64,000 nt of DNA from Alphaproteobacteria bacterium. GTDB taxonomy: Bacteria > Pseudomonadota > Alphaproteobacteria > TMED109. The notes below the pieces were generated by a model. That model made no database searches and had not been told where the DNA came from. It saw only the letters and a list, made by a program, of their open reading frames with translations. Both the position numbers and the translations under genes were made by a program. Location: assembly GCA_022819905.1 (NCBI GenBank), contig JAJEGJ010000035.1, forward strand, positions 55,145 through 119,144. The letters run 5' to 3'. The stretch's first letter is position 1. Each line of letters begins with the position of its first letter. Below, piece by piece: positions 35,905-44,365 of this stretch.

Positions 35905-36006
35905 TGGAACCTGTCTGCTGGTTGGACGACGCTCCCGCAAAGGCCGGGGAACGTCAAGGCAAACCGATGTTTCGGGAACTATATCGATTACTGCCCAAAC
36001 CGGGGG

Positions 36007-36114
36007 CTACCAGCGGTTCCAAGACCGCCACCACGCCCACGTCGCCGCGATGCAGACCGCGACGAACAGCAACACCAGGATCGAACCCGCCAGCACATCG
36101 AGAATTTCAACCAT
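36007..36114 (-). CDS. Possible 35-residue single-span membrane peptide
   Basis: ATG 36114 to TAG 36007. The sequence MVEILDVLAGSILVLLFVAV continues CIAATWAWWRSWNRW: one membrane helix with a Trp-rich, basic C-terminus, the usual look of a small inner-membrane peptide with the C-terminus inside. The ribosome site is weak (GGGGA). It lies 102 bp upstream of mnmG in the same direction. A chance ORF cannot be excluded. Confidence 0.3.
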   Translation of the reverse strand: MVEILDVLAGSILVLLFVAVCIAATWAWWRSWNRW

Positions 36115-36202
36115 ACGCTAATCCCCACTCGGGTTGGTCAACCCAACCCATCAGTGTCCACGGGATCCAAGCGATTGGGGCACCAAGGCAGCCAATTCCC
36201 GA

Positions 36203-36218
36203 TGTTTCACGTGAAACA
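36203..36218. promoter_or_regulatory. parS: Second parS centromere site
   Basis: TGTTTCACGTGAAACA, identical to the copy at 33981-33996. The two sites flank mnmG at a distance of 2.2 kb. Clustering of parS sites close to the origin is usual. Confidence 0.9.
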
Positions 36219-36342
36219 TTGCCAGGCTTTCCAGCCAAATGCTCTTCGCGAAACCTTGCGGCAGGAAGGACGATATTCCCTCGCGTTTCACGGAGTCCCG
36301 GCGTCTCGCCAGTTGAAGTGTCATCTGCGAGTGGTGACGACG

Positions 36343-37353
36343 CTACGTAGTGGCGACATTCTCCCATTTTCCGCTGCGGGAGGACTCGAACAGGGCATCG
36401 AGCACTCTCATGTTGGCGATGGCGTCCTCGATGGGATACGGAATCTGGCGCCCCTCCAGGAGGCAGGCGGCGACATCTTCACCCTGGCTGGTGTACTGGT
36501 CAACTGGCGGGATTTCGACCATCTCGTCCGGCACGGGCCCCGGATAGCTGCCGCCTCCAACAAACACGCGGCATGCACGGTCCGGCTCCATTACAAATGG
36601 GAATTCCACTCGCAGCCATGCTTTCGTGCCGAGCACGATCAGGCTCTGGTGGCGGGCCACCTGGGTGGAACAGATGAAGCTGGCCTGGCCAGCAGGAAAC
36701 TCCAGAATCGCGGACGCCAATCGGTCCGTTCCGAAAGTAGGATCAAGTTCCAGCAGCGCATTGACGCGCGTCGGCTCCGAATCAAACACAAACCTTGAAA
36801 TAACAGTAGGATAACAGCCTATATCGTACACTCCGCCGCCGCCGGTCTCTCGTTGGTTTCGAATGTCCAGTGGGTCATGATTGGAATAGGCGAAGACGCC
36901 CTGAACGGCGCGCACTTCACCCAGGCGTCCGGAGGAAACAATTTCACGCACTCTCTTCCACTGCGGATGATGCCGCACCATGAACGCTTCTTGGACCTGG
37001 CGTCCGGTACGGTCGCGCACATCAAGCAGTGTTTCGGCTTCTGTCGCTGTCAGCGCAATCGGTTTTTCGCAAAGAACGTGCTTGCCCGCCTCAAGAGCCC
37101 GCACCGTCCACGGCACATGCAGATGGTTGGGTAACGGATTGTAAATTGCGTCGATGGCACGATCATCGAGGAGTTCCTGGTAACTCCCGTAACTGCGGGG
37201 GATGTCCAGAGAGTTGGCGGCGGCCTGGGCGCGCGCCAGATCACGGGAGGCAATCGCCTCGATCGAGCAATGCTCACCTGCCTGCATGGCCGGGATGACC
37301 TTCTCGGTAGCGATGCGCGCGACGCCCAGAACTCCCCACCGGATCGATGTCAT
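36343..37353 (-). CDS. Gfo/Idh/MocA family oxidoreductase
   Basis: 336 residues from ATG 37353 (MTSIRWGVLGVARIA); the frame upstream to 37422 is probably non-coding. The Rossmann fold GVLGVARIA binds NAD(P), and the family's catalytic-region motif EKP is in GKHVLCEKPIALT near residue 96. The C-terminal sheet domain follows from about residue 125. Such enzymes oxidise or reduce sugars, inositols and related compounds. It is divergent from an enolase-superfamily gene at 37449, a pairing often seen for sugar-acid catabolism, so a joint pathway is plausible but inferred. Confidence 0.87.
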   Translation of the reverse strand: MTSIRWGVLGVARIATEKVIPAMQAGEHCSIEAIASRDLARAQAAANSLDIPRSYGSYQELLDDRAIDAIYNPLPNHLHVPWTVRALEAGKHVLCEKPIALTATEAETLLDVRDRTGRQVQEAFMVRHHPQWKRVREIVSSGRLGEVRAVQGVFAYSNHDPLDIRNQRETGGGGVYDIGCYPTVISRFVFDSEPTRVNALLELDPTFGTDRLASAILEFPAGQASFICSTQVARHQSLIVLGTKAWLRVEFPFVMEPDRACRVFVGGGSYPGPVPDEMVEIPPVDQYTSQGEDVAACLLEGRQIPYPIEDAIANMRVLDALFESSRSGKWENVATT

Positions 37354-37448
37354 AGCCTGCTCCCGCCATATCTGTCGCATCCAGCGTGACAGAGTTACAG
37401 TCCGGTTTCTAGTCTCGATCACCTCGCAGCAGTCTCACAGGCAACCCT

Positions 37449-38615
37449 ATGAAAATCATCAAAGTTTCCGCCGATTGGCTTCACGTGCCCATCGCCACGG
37501 AGCGCCAGCATCGTTCAGACTTTGGAGCCGTCGATTCTTTCGATTCTGCTTTGGTCAGGATCGAAACCGAAGATGGTGTAACTGGATTTGGGGAAGCCAA
37601 GGCGCAGGTGGGTAGCGTTGCCAATTGCCAGGCCCTGTGTTCTCTTATCGAAGCGGAACTCGGCCCCGTACTGGTCGGGCAGGACGCCCGTGACATCTCG
37701 CGTCTCTGGGACGTCATGTACAACGGGTCGCGCGCTCACTACGCGATCCAGCGAGGCCACGTGTTTCCGATCATGGGACGCCGGGGCATCACCATGGCCG
37801 CGATCAGCGGGATCGATCTTGCGCTGTGGGACCTCCTCGGAAAATCGCTCGGGGTGCCGGTCTGGCGATTGCTGGGTGGCCGGCGTCAGGAGCGGATGCC
37901 GGCATATGCCTCCGGGGGTTGGGCGCCAGCAGACAAGATCGCGGCTGAACTTCAAGGGTTTATCGATCGGGGCAGTTTCTCCGCCGTAAAGATGCGGGTC
38001 GGCGCAGGCGACGGGACCCTCGCGCATTCGATCGCTCGCGTGCACGCCGCACGCGAGGGCCTCGGGCCTTCGATCGGTATCATGTGCGATGCACACGGAA
38101 CGTGGACCTCATCTGAAGCCAAGCGCTTCTGCCGAGCCGTGGCGGACTGCCACATCGACTGGCTGGAAGAACCCGTAACTGCCGATGACAAGACCGGCCT
38201 CGCGGACGTGAGAGCCGCGACCGACATACCGATCGCGACCGGGGAATCGGAATTCACGCGATTTGCCTTCCGCGACCTGGCCTTGCTTCGCGCAGCGGAC
38301 ATCTTCCAGCCCGACCCTTCCATTGCGGGCGGCATCACGGAATTGATGCGGATCGAGGCGCTGGCAAGCGCGCACCAGATCCGATTTGCCCCTCACATGT
38401 GGGGTGGCGCCCTGACGTTCGCGGCCGGCATGCATGTCGCCGCGGCGGCAAGCAGCGGATTCATCCTGGAGTACTCCCTCGGCGCCAACCCGCTGCTGCA
38501 CGAGCTCGCGGTCGAAGACTTTGCCGTCGTCGACGGGATGGTCGAAATCCCGGAACGGCCTGGACTGGGCGTCTCCATTGATGAGGACTTTGTCGCCCGC
38601 TATCGCGCGAACTAA
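37449..38615 (+). CDS. Mandelate racemase / muconate lactonizing family enzyme
   Basis: 388 residues, enolase superfamily. Expected active-site pieces are visible: the Lys of VKMRVG (KxR, about residue 180), metal ligands Asp in MCDAHGTWT (about 220), Glu in WLEEPV (about 246) and Glu in TGESEFTRF (about 270), and a catalytic His in FAPHMWGG (about 320). KxR with APHMWGG fits the mandelate racemase subgroup, which includes sugar-acid dehydratases and racemases. Substrate unknown. A MaoC-like gene follows 83 bp downstream. Confidence 0.9.
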   Translation: MKIIKVSADWLHVPIATERQHRSDFGAVDSFDSALVRIETEDGVTGFGEAKAQVGSVANCQALCSLIEAELGPVLVGQDARDISRLWDVMYNGSRAHYAIQRGHVFPIMGRRGITMAAISGIDLALWDLLGKSLGVPVWRLLGGRRQERMPAYASGGWAPADKIAAELQGFIDRGSFSAVKMRVGAGDGTLAHSIARVHAAREGLGPSIGIMCDAHGTWTSSEAKRFCRAVADCHIDWLEEPVTADDKTGLADVRAATDIPIATGESEFTRFAFRDLALLRAADIFQPDPSIAGGITELMRIEALASAHQIRFAPHMWGGALTFAAGMHVAAAASSGFILEYSLGANPLLHELAVEDFAVVDGMVEIPERPGLGVSIDEDFVARYRAN

Positions 38616-38698
38616 CGGTTTCCCGTTTCGCGCCAGACCCAGGCTCGCTTCCGGGCGCCCACGCCATGACACCCCGCACGCCGCAGGATCAAGTAACC

Positions 38699-39139
38699 AT
38701 GCGTTATTTCGAGGACTTCGCTCCGGGCGACGAATTTGATCTCGGAACCTACCGGATTGCTCGAGAAGAGATCGTTGCGTTTGCCCGGCAGTTTGACCCG
38801 CAACCATTCCACGTCGATGAACGCGCTGCAGCGGATTCCATCTACGGAGGGATCATCGCCAGCGGCTGGCATACGATCTCCCTGTATATGCGGTTGTTCG
38901 TGGAGAGGCTGCTGCACAACGCGGCCAGCCTCGGTTCGCCGGGCGTCGACAAAGTTCGCTGGCGCCACCCGGTCCGACCCGACGATGTGCTGACAGCCAG
39001 GGCGACGGTGCAGGAGGTCACGCCATCGCGGAGCAGGCCTGATCGCGGCAACGTGCGGTGGGCCTACGAGATGCGCAACCAGGACGGTGTGGTCGTGATG
39101 ACGATGGAAGGAATCGGGATGTTTCAGCGGAAGCGCTGA
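38699..39139 (+). CDS. MaoC-family (R)-specific hydratase-like protein
   Basis: 146 residues from ATG 38699 ([16 protein letters not shown]), with AGGA upstream; ATG 38666 is an alternative. It has a hotdog fold with the hydratase signature [17 protein letters not shown], where the Asp and His act on the substrate, followed by [13 protein letters not shown]. Members hydrate 2-enoyl-CoA or dehydrate hydroxyacyl-CoA, and some act on other thioesters. It is convergent with livF, 43 bp away. Its place next to the racemase and transporter genes suggests a common catabolic module. Confidence 0.85.
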   Translation: MRYFEDFAPGDEFDLGTYRIAREEIVAFARQFDPQPFHVDERAAADSIYGGIIASGWHTISLYMRLFVERLLHNAASLGSPGVDKVRWRHPVRPDDVLTARATVQEVTPSRSRPDRGNVRWAYEMRNQDGVVVMTMEGIGMFQRKR

Positions 39140-39182
39140 TGAGGCGGGCGCCGACAGGAAGCGCCGAGCAGGCCGCGGCCCG

Positions 39183-39878
39183 TCAGACCTCGAGCCACTC
39201 CTTGCGAACCTGCTCGTTCGCCCGAAACTCGCCGACGGAACCTTCAAATACGATCTTTCCGTGTCCCATCACGTGCACCCGATGAGAGATATCGAGTGCA
39301 ATGTCAAGCTTTTGCTCAACCAGCAGAATCGCGACGCCCCGTTTGGCAATTTCCGCCAGCAAGCCTGAGACCTGTTCGACCAGCTTCGGCGCCAGCCCTT
39401 CGGTCGGCTCGTCAATCATGATGAGATCGGGGTCGCCCATGAGTGTGCGACAGATCGTCAGCATCTGCTGCTCACCGCCCGAAATTACGGATCCCAACGC
39501 ATCCGCCCGCTCGGCCAGGTTCGGGAACATCCGGAACATGTCGTCGATCGACCACCGCCCCTGTTCACGCATGTTCTTGATCCCGAGTATCAGGTTCTGC
39601 CGGACCGTCAACGTCGGGAAAATGTTGCGGTTCTCCGGGACGTATCCGATTCCTCGGCGGGCAATTTCATGCATCTTGCGGCCGGCGATCGGTTCGCCCT
39701 TGAACATGATCGTTCCTACAGGTTCCACCTCGCCGGTGATTGCCTTCAGCGTCGTTGACCTCCCGACGCCGTTGCGTCCCAACAGGCTGACTATCTCTCC
39801 CGCGCCGACGTTGAGACTTACGCCCTGAATAATATGGCTTTTTCCGTAGTACGCGTGCAAATCCCGGACTTCCAGCAT
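39183..39878 (-). CDS. livF: Branched-chain amino acid-type ABC transporter ATPase, LivF-like
   Basis: 231 residues. Second ATPase of a HAAT-family importer. The Walker A region reads LLGRNGVGRSTTL: the invariant Lys of GxxGxGK(S/T) is Arg (codon AGG). Q-loop, signature SGGEQQML and Walker B LIMIDEPTEGLAP are normal, and the switch His follows. The loss of the Walker lysine would normally weaken ATP hydrolysis; a working transporter might rely mainly on LivG, or Arg may be tolerated in this subgroup. It overlaps livG by one base in the order livK-livH-livM-livG-livF. Confidence 0.92.
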   Translation of the reverse strand: MLEVRDLHAYYGKSHIIQGVSLNVGAGEIVSLLGRNGVGRSTTLKAITGEVEPVGTIMFKGEPIAGRKMHEIARRGIGYVPENRNIFPTLTVRQNLILGIKNMREQGRWSIDDMFRMFPNLAERADALGSVISGGEQQMLTICRTLMGDPDLIMIDEPTEGLAPKLVEQVSGLLAEIAKRGVAILLVEQKLDIALDISHRVHVMGHGKIVFEGSVGEFRANEQVRKEWLEV

Positions 39879-40627
39879 CAGCTCGCTCCCGTGCCCAAGT
39901 AGGCCTCCTGTACGGCCGCGGAGGAGCGGATCTCGCTTGGCGAGCCGGTGGCAATGATCTCGCCATACACCAGGACTGAAATCCGATCTGCCAGATCAAA
40001 CACGACGCCCATGTCGTGCTCCACGATCACGAGCGTCTTGCCTTCCGAGATTCGGCGGATGAGCGACACCGCTTGCTCGATTTCCGAGTGGCTCATGCCT
40101 GCCGTGGGCTCGTCGAGCAGGATCACGTTCGCACCGCCAGCCACCGCGATTCCGAGTTCCAGGGCACGTTGGTCGGCGTACGAGAGGAGGCCCGCGGGAA
40201 GGTCTCGCTTCCCCCACAAGCCGATGTCCTTGAGGATCAACGCGGTCCGGTCGTTCAGGTCACGCAGGCGGCCCACGAGCTTCCACCAGGCATACCGGTG
40301 ACCCAACGCGAACAGGCAGCCGCACCGGACATTGTCCAACACGCTCATCCGCGCAAAGATGTTGGTGACCTGAAACGATCGGGTCAATCCCAATCGGTTG
40401 ATTTCGAAGGCTTTCTTGTTGGTGATGTCGGTATCATACAGGTGGATACCGCCGGCAGACGGAGGAAACCGCCCACTGATCAGGTTGTAGAGCGTCGACT
40501 TGCCTGCCCCGTTCGGCCCGATGATCGCGTGTCGCTCGCCATCCCGGATCTCCAGGTCGACTCCCCGAATAATCTCCGTCGCACCAAAGCTCTTCCGAAC
40601 GCCGGTCAGTGTCAGGGCGCTGTTCAT
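39878..40627 (-). CDS. livG: Branched-chain amino acid-type ABC transporter ATPase, LivG-like
   Basis: 249 residues. Walker A is canonical (GPNGAGKSTLYNL, about residues 37-45). The signature reads LSYADQRALELGIAVA instead of the common LSYGEQR-LEIARALA, with Ala replacing the conserved Gly. Walker B is VILLDEPTAGMS and the switch is VEHDMGVVF. The overall sequence fits the LivG/BraF group. Start and livM stop overlap as ATGA, consistent with tight coupling in one operon. Confidence 0.92.
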   Translation of the reverse strand: MNSALTLTGVRKSFGATEIIRGVDLEIRDGERHAIIGPNGAGKSTLYNLISGRFPPSAGGIHLYDTDITNKKAFEINRLGLTRSFQVTNIFARMSVLDNVRCGCLFALGHRYAWWKLVGRLRDLNDRTALILKDIGLWGKRDLPAGLLSYADQRALELGIAVAGGANVILLDEPTAGMSHSEIEQAVSLIRRISEGKTLVIVEHDMGVVFDLADRISVLVYGEIIATGSPSEIRSSAAVQEAYLGTGAS

Positions 40628-41889
40628 CCGCGTGGCAATACGCGCGCGTCGGCGATGGCGGTATTCCAGGCCGAAACGGCGCTCGGTAAGGTCTTGCGGA
40701 CCGCGAACCCGCCGGCAACGGCGATGCCGGTAAAGACGATCCAGGGGGCCGCAGAAAACGGGTCGCTCTCAATGCCGAAGATGACGAGTTCTGTTTCCGT
40801 GCTCAGACGCGAGCTGCGGAAATACAGCATCTCGATCAAGCCGATACAGCCCAGGACCGACGCGACCAGGGCGGCGAAGAATCGCGCGTAGGGGATCAGC
40901 AACGGCGCCAGGAGACGCGCATGCACGCGCCAAATGGGCTGATGCATGGTGATCAGCCCGGCCAGGCCGCCCGGGAAGAACATGATGACCGCCACGAACA
41001 TGACCCCGAGATAAAGGACCCATGCCTCGGTGACGCCGGTCAGTGTGCTCTGCAGGAAATAGAGCAGCGTGGCGCCGATTATGGGGCCGACGAAGCTCCC
41101 GGTGCCGCCGATGTAGACCATGAACAGGACCAGGCCCGACTGAAGCACGCTTACCTGCTCGAAACCGACATGCTCGATATTCACGGCATGCAGCGCGCCG
41201 GCGATCCCCGCGAAGAAGGAAGACAGCGAGAACGCCAGCCAGCGAATCCGCTGGCTGGAATACCCGATGAACTCCACGCGCTCGGGATTGTCACGGACCG
41301 CATTGGAGATGCGCCCGAACGGGGTTCGGGTGAGCAGGAACATCGCCAGCGTGCAGAGCAGACACCATCCGGCGATCAGGTAATAGACCTCGATGTTGGG
41401 CCCGTAGGTGACACCGAACAATTCCTCGCCGATCACACGGTCGGTCTGGATTCCGTCTTCACCGTTGAAGATGGCCACCAGCACCAGCGTCAGGGCGGTA
41501 ACCATTTCCCCGAACCCCAGTGAGATCATCGCGAACGTGGTCCCGGCGCGGCGGGTGGAGACGTAGCCAATCAGGATTCCGAAGAACAGACCGACAAAGC
41601 CACCCAGCAGCGGGATCAGCGTGACCGGGATGTAGGGGACTTCCTCTTCGTAGATGAAATTCAGGTAGTGAACGGTGAAATAGCCGGCGAGGCCGAAATA
41701 CACGGCGTGGCCGAACGACAGCATCCCTCCCTGGCCCAGGAGCATGTTGTAGGCCAGGGCAAACACGATGAGCAGCCCGATCTGGCTCATCAAGGTCAGT
41801 GCGAAGCCGGACGAAAACACGTGCGGCAGCGCCATCATCACGATTGCACCGGCGATCCACGGAGCCAGCCTGCCCATCAGCACGCTCAT
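40624..41889 (-). CDS. livM: Branched-chain amino acid-type ABC transporter permease, LivM-like
   Basis: 421 residues from ATG 41889, which overlaps the livH stop; ATG 41877 is possible. It is a polytopic inner-membrane protein with about ten hydrophobic segments and the permease signature GQGGMLSFGHAVYFGLAGYF. The EAA-like loop is in the stretch VRDNPERVEFIGYSSQRIRWLAF. The C-terminal 60 residues add one more hydrophobic segment (LVASVLGCIGLIEMLYF) before a soluble tail with a further one, longer than usual. A frame extension to 42441 lies inside livH and is rejected. Confidence 0.92.
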   Translation of the reverse strand: MSVLMGRLAPWIAGAIVMMALPHVFSSGFALTLMSQIGLLIVFALAYNMLLGQGGMLSFGHAVYFGLAGYFTVHYLNFIYEEEVPYIPVTLIPLLGGFVGLFFGILIGYVSTRRAGTTFAMISLGFGEMVTALTLVLVAIFNGEDGIQTDRVIGEELFGVTYGPNIEVYYLIAGWCLLCTLAMFLLTRTPFGRISNAVRDNPERVEFIGYSSQRIRWLAFSLSSFFAGIAGALHAVNIEHVGFEQVSVLQSGLVLFMVYIGGTGSFVGPIIGATLLYFLQSTLTGVTEAWVLYLGVMFVAVIMFFPGGLAGLITMHQPIWRVHARLLAPLLIPYARFFAALVASVLGCIGLIEMLYFRSSRLSTETELVIFGIESDPFSAAPWIVFTGIAVAGGFAVRKTLPSAVSAWNTAIADARVLPRG

Positions 41890-42833
41890 ACGTCGCGGGT
41901 ACCGAATAGACCGCGGGGCTTGAAGATCAGCATCAGGACGAGCATCAGGTACGGAAGCACCGGGGCTACCTGCGCGGTCGTGATGCGCGTGAAGTCCCGC
42001 AACATGCTTGTGGTGTCGATCTCCAGCCCGAGGGCCAGAACGAGGCTGCCGACTCCGTAGTCGTAAAAGATGGCGAGCCTGGTAACGATCCCGATGATCA
42101 GGGCCGCGACCAGGGCCCCTCCGAGAGAGCCCAGACCGCCAATGACGATGACCACGAAGACAATGGGCCCGAGTTGGATGGCCATCGCCGGTTCGGTGCC
42201 CAGGACGTTTCCGCCGACCACTCCGGCTACTCCGGCCAGAGCGCAGCCGAACCCGAACGTCCACATGAAGATACGCGGAATGTCGTGTCCCAGCGTCGCG
42301 ACGTGGGTCGGATCGGACACCGCGGCGCGGATGATCAGTCCGATGCGCGTATAGGTCAGCAAGGCAAACAGGGCGACGAAGATGGCCACCGACACCACGA
42401 GCATGAAGACTCGATAGATCGAGTAGTCGAACCCCTGCCATGTGAACAGGGCGCCCGCCATGGCATCGGGGATTTCGTACGGGACCGGGACCCGTCCCCA
42501 GATCATCTGCACCAGTTCTTCGATTACATAGGCCACCCCGAACGTAAACAGCAGTTCAGCGACATGGCCGTATCGATGGACAGGTCGTAGTCCCCAGCGT
42601 TCGATTCCCGCCCCCACCATGCCGACGATCACGGGCGCCACGATCAACGCTGCCCAGAAGTTCAGTCCCTCACTGATCTGATATGCAAAGTAGGCACCCA
42701 GCATGAAGAAGCTGGCGTGGGCGAAATTCAACACCCCCATCATGCTGAAGATCAGCGTGAGTCCACTCGCCAGCAGAAACAACAGCATGCCGTACAGCAC
42801 GCCGTTGAACATCGCGAAGATGAAGCTTTCCAC
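41886..42833 (-). CDS. livH: Branched-chain amino acid-type ABC transporter permease, LivH-like
   Basis: 315 residues, polytopic, with N-terminal LYGMLLFLLASGLTLIFSMMGVLNFAHASFFMLGAYFAY, the defining start of LivH permeases. Further segments include GVAYVIEELVQMIWG and the coupling-loop region RIGLIIRAAVSDPTHVATLGHDI. It partners with LivM to form the transmembrane channel. It starts 64 bp after the binding-protein gene, a gap that may hold a processing or attenuation site but shows no obvious hairpin. Confidence 0.93.
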   Translation of the reverse strand: MESFIFAMFNGVLYGMLLFLLASGLTLIFSMMGVLNFAHASFFMLGAYFAYQISEGLNFWAALIVAPVIVGMVGAGIERWGLRPVHRYGHVAELLFTFGVAYVIEELVQMIWGRVPVPYEIPDAMAGALFTWQGFDYSIYRVFMLVVSVAIFVALFALLTYTRIGLIIRAAVSDPTHVATLGHDIPRIFMWTFGFGCALAGVAGVVGGNVLGTEPAMAIQLGPIVFVVIVIGGLGSLGGALVAALIIGIVTRLAIFYDYGVGSLVLALGLEIDTTSMLRDFTRITTAQVAPVLPYLMLVLMLIFKPRGLFGTRDV

Positions 42834-42897
42834 CTGAATCCGCCCAGACCGAGTTGCCTGGCGCTTGGCCAGCTGCGACGTGGAGCGCGTCAGCCGA

Positions 42898-44166
42898 TCA
42901 CGGGCGCTTCATCTCACATGTGGTCGGGAGCTCGATCGCGTCCGACATGATCCAGCCATCCGTCGCAAACGCTACTTCGTAATTGTCGCCTTCGTAGATG
43001 TACGGTCGCTCCAGGTCTTCGGCCATGGTGCTGATGACCATCGGGAAGATGATCTGATGGTCCTCGCCGCGCATCACCAGCGGTCCGGCCGGACCGTCCA
43101 TCGTCATGCCTTCCATCGCGGCAGCAACCAGGGCGGGATCATCGCTCCCCGCTTTATCCAGCGCAGCGGCGAAGAACTCGATCGTCCATCGCATGCGTTC
43201 CGAATAAATGCTCTTGCCCGTCTGCTGACGCCAACGGTCGTAGGTGTCCAGGAGTTCAGCAGGCTGCTGGTCATACAACGGATCATTCTCGTGCATTTCC
43301 GTGACCTGCTTCAGTCGCGTCGCGATACCATCTTTCGCGCCAATGCCGGCGACTGAGCTCGGGATGCCCGCGTAAATGGTGTAGAAGGATGCATCGAGGT
43401 TGGCTTCGGAAGCTGCCTTGACGAATCGCACAAGGTCGGGGCCCCAGTTACCCGTCAGGACGGTGTCGGCGCCGGCTGCCTTGATCTTCGCGATGTACGG
43501 GGTGAAATCGAGCACCTTCCCGAACGGCACGATCAGCTCGTCGCCAACCAGTTCAATACCGGGCGCCCGCTCGCCGAGCATCTGCTGTGCCGCGGCCTGA
43601 AAGGCCTGCCCGTAGGCATAGTTCTGGTTGAGCATGTACAGCTTCTGAACCGACGGATCACGGCCAAGCTGCGTAACCAGCGCAGCCACCTTCATGTCCA
43701 CGTTCGCGTCGAAGCGAAAATGCCAAAACGAACACAGCTCATTCGTGAACGAGGTCGTAACTGCGGAATGATTGAGGTAGAGAATGGCCTGGTCCGGGTT
43801 TCGGCGGTTATGGCGCTGCAGGAACTTGATGATGTTGAGCGCGTGGTTTGACCCCACGCCCTGGCTCACGAAGCGGATCTCATCGTCGATGACCTTGCGA
43901 AGCTGCTGCGTTGTTTTCTCCGCGTTCATCGCATTGTCGAGTGGAACGATCTCGATGTGACGGCCGCCGAGAACGCCGCCGCGCTCGTTCACTTCGTTTG
44001 CAAAGAATTCAAAGATTTCGAGCGTGTCGCGGCCGACGGCGGCGATCGGACCGGAGAACGGTTCAATCAATCCCAATTTGACCGTGTCCGCACCGCGAGC
44101 GGAGAACGCGACCACGACGACCGGCAACATTACCGCGAACGTGCGGACCAACTTGATCAAGGCCAT
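42898..44166 (-). CDS. ABC transporter periplasmic substrate-binding protein, LivK-like
   Basis: 422 residues from ATG 44166 with a signal peptide (VRTFAVMLPVVVVAFSARGA, cleavage about residue 26). The type I periplasmic-binding fold opens with VKLGLIEPFSGPIAAVGRDTLEIFEFFANEVNERGGVLGGR, followed by VPLDNAMNAEKTTQQLRKVI. The central strand VLTGNWGPDLVRFVKAA is typical. Large members of this family bind amino acids, amides, urea or aromatic acids; the ligand here is unknown. It heads the liv operon. An open frame extends back to 44517 but overlaps mnmE and is not used. Confidence 0.9.
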   Translation of the reverse strand: MALIKLVRTFAVMLPVVVVAFSARGADTVKLGLIEPFSGPIAAVGRDTLEIFEFFANEVNERGGVLGGRHIEIVPLDNAMNAEKTTQQLRKVIDDEIRFVSQGVGSNHALNIIKFLQRHNRRNPDQAILYLNHSAVTTSFTNELCSFWHFRFDANVDMKVAALVTQLGRDPSVQKLYMLNQNYAYGQAFQAAAQQMLGERAPGIELVGDELIVPFGKVLDFTPYIAKIKAAGADTVLTGNWGPDLVRFVKAASEANLDASFYTIYAGIPSSVAGIGAKDGIATRLKQVTEMHENDPLYDQQPAELLDTYDRWRQQTGKSIYSERMRWTIEFFAAALDKAGSDDPALVAAAMEGMTMDGPAGPLVMRGEDHQIIFPMVISTMAEDLERPYIYEGDNYEVAFATDGWIMSDAIELPTTCEMKRP

Positions 44167-44365
44167 GGTCGTTCTCCCAATCGGTATCCGCTCTGTTTCC
44201 GGCGCTAGAGCAAACCATACCCGGATAGGGTCTTCAAGGCACCCGAACCAGCCGCGCGATGCCGTCGCCAAGGGTGCCGGTCGCACCAGATTGCGACGGT
44301 TTCCCGGCCCTCGGATTCCCGGTTGGCGCACGTCCGCACCGGGCGGCGGCGGCGTGCGCGCCCGC

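Larger units (their letters stand above)
35905..36342. other. Intergenic region upstream of mnmG containing a parS site
   Basis: 438 bases between mnmG (minus) and the Gfo/Idh oxidoreductase gene (minus). It holds the second parS (36203-36218), a 35-codon ORF for a possible membrane peptide (36007-36114) and a short palindrome GGGTTGGTCAACCC (36133-36146). Long open frames on plus are unsupported. No remnant of rsmG, parA or parB is seen. Confidence 0.6.

Noticed and set aside
35719..36798. Plus-strand frame containing FHVKH across the second parS
   Set aside because: I considered a displaced rsmG start, since such proteins can begin over parS. The residues that follow have no RsmG similarity, and the frame is antisense to mnmG and the oxidoreductase.
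41890..42441. Long upstream extension of livM
   Set aside because: This part is the out-of-frame shadow of livH; the ATG at 41889 coupled to the livH stop gives a normal permease start.
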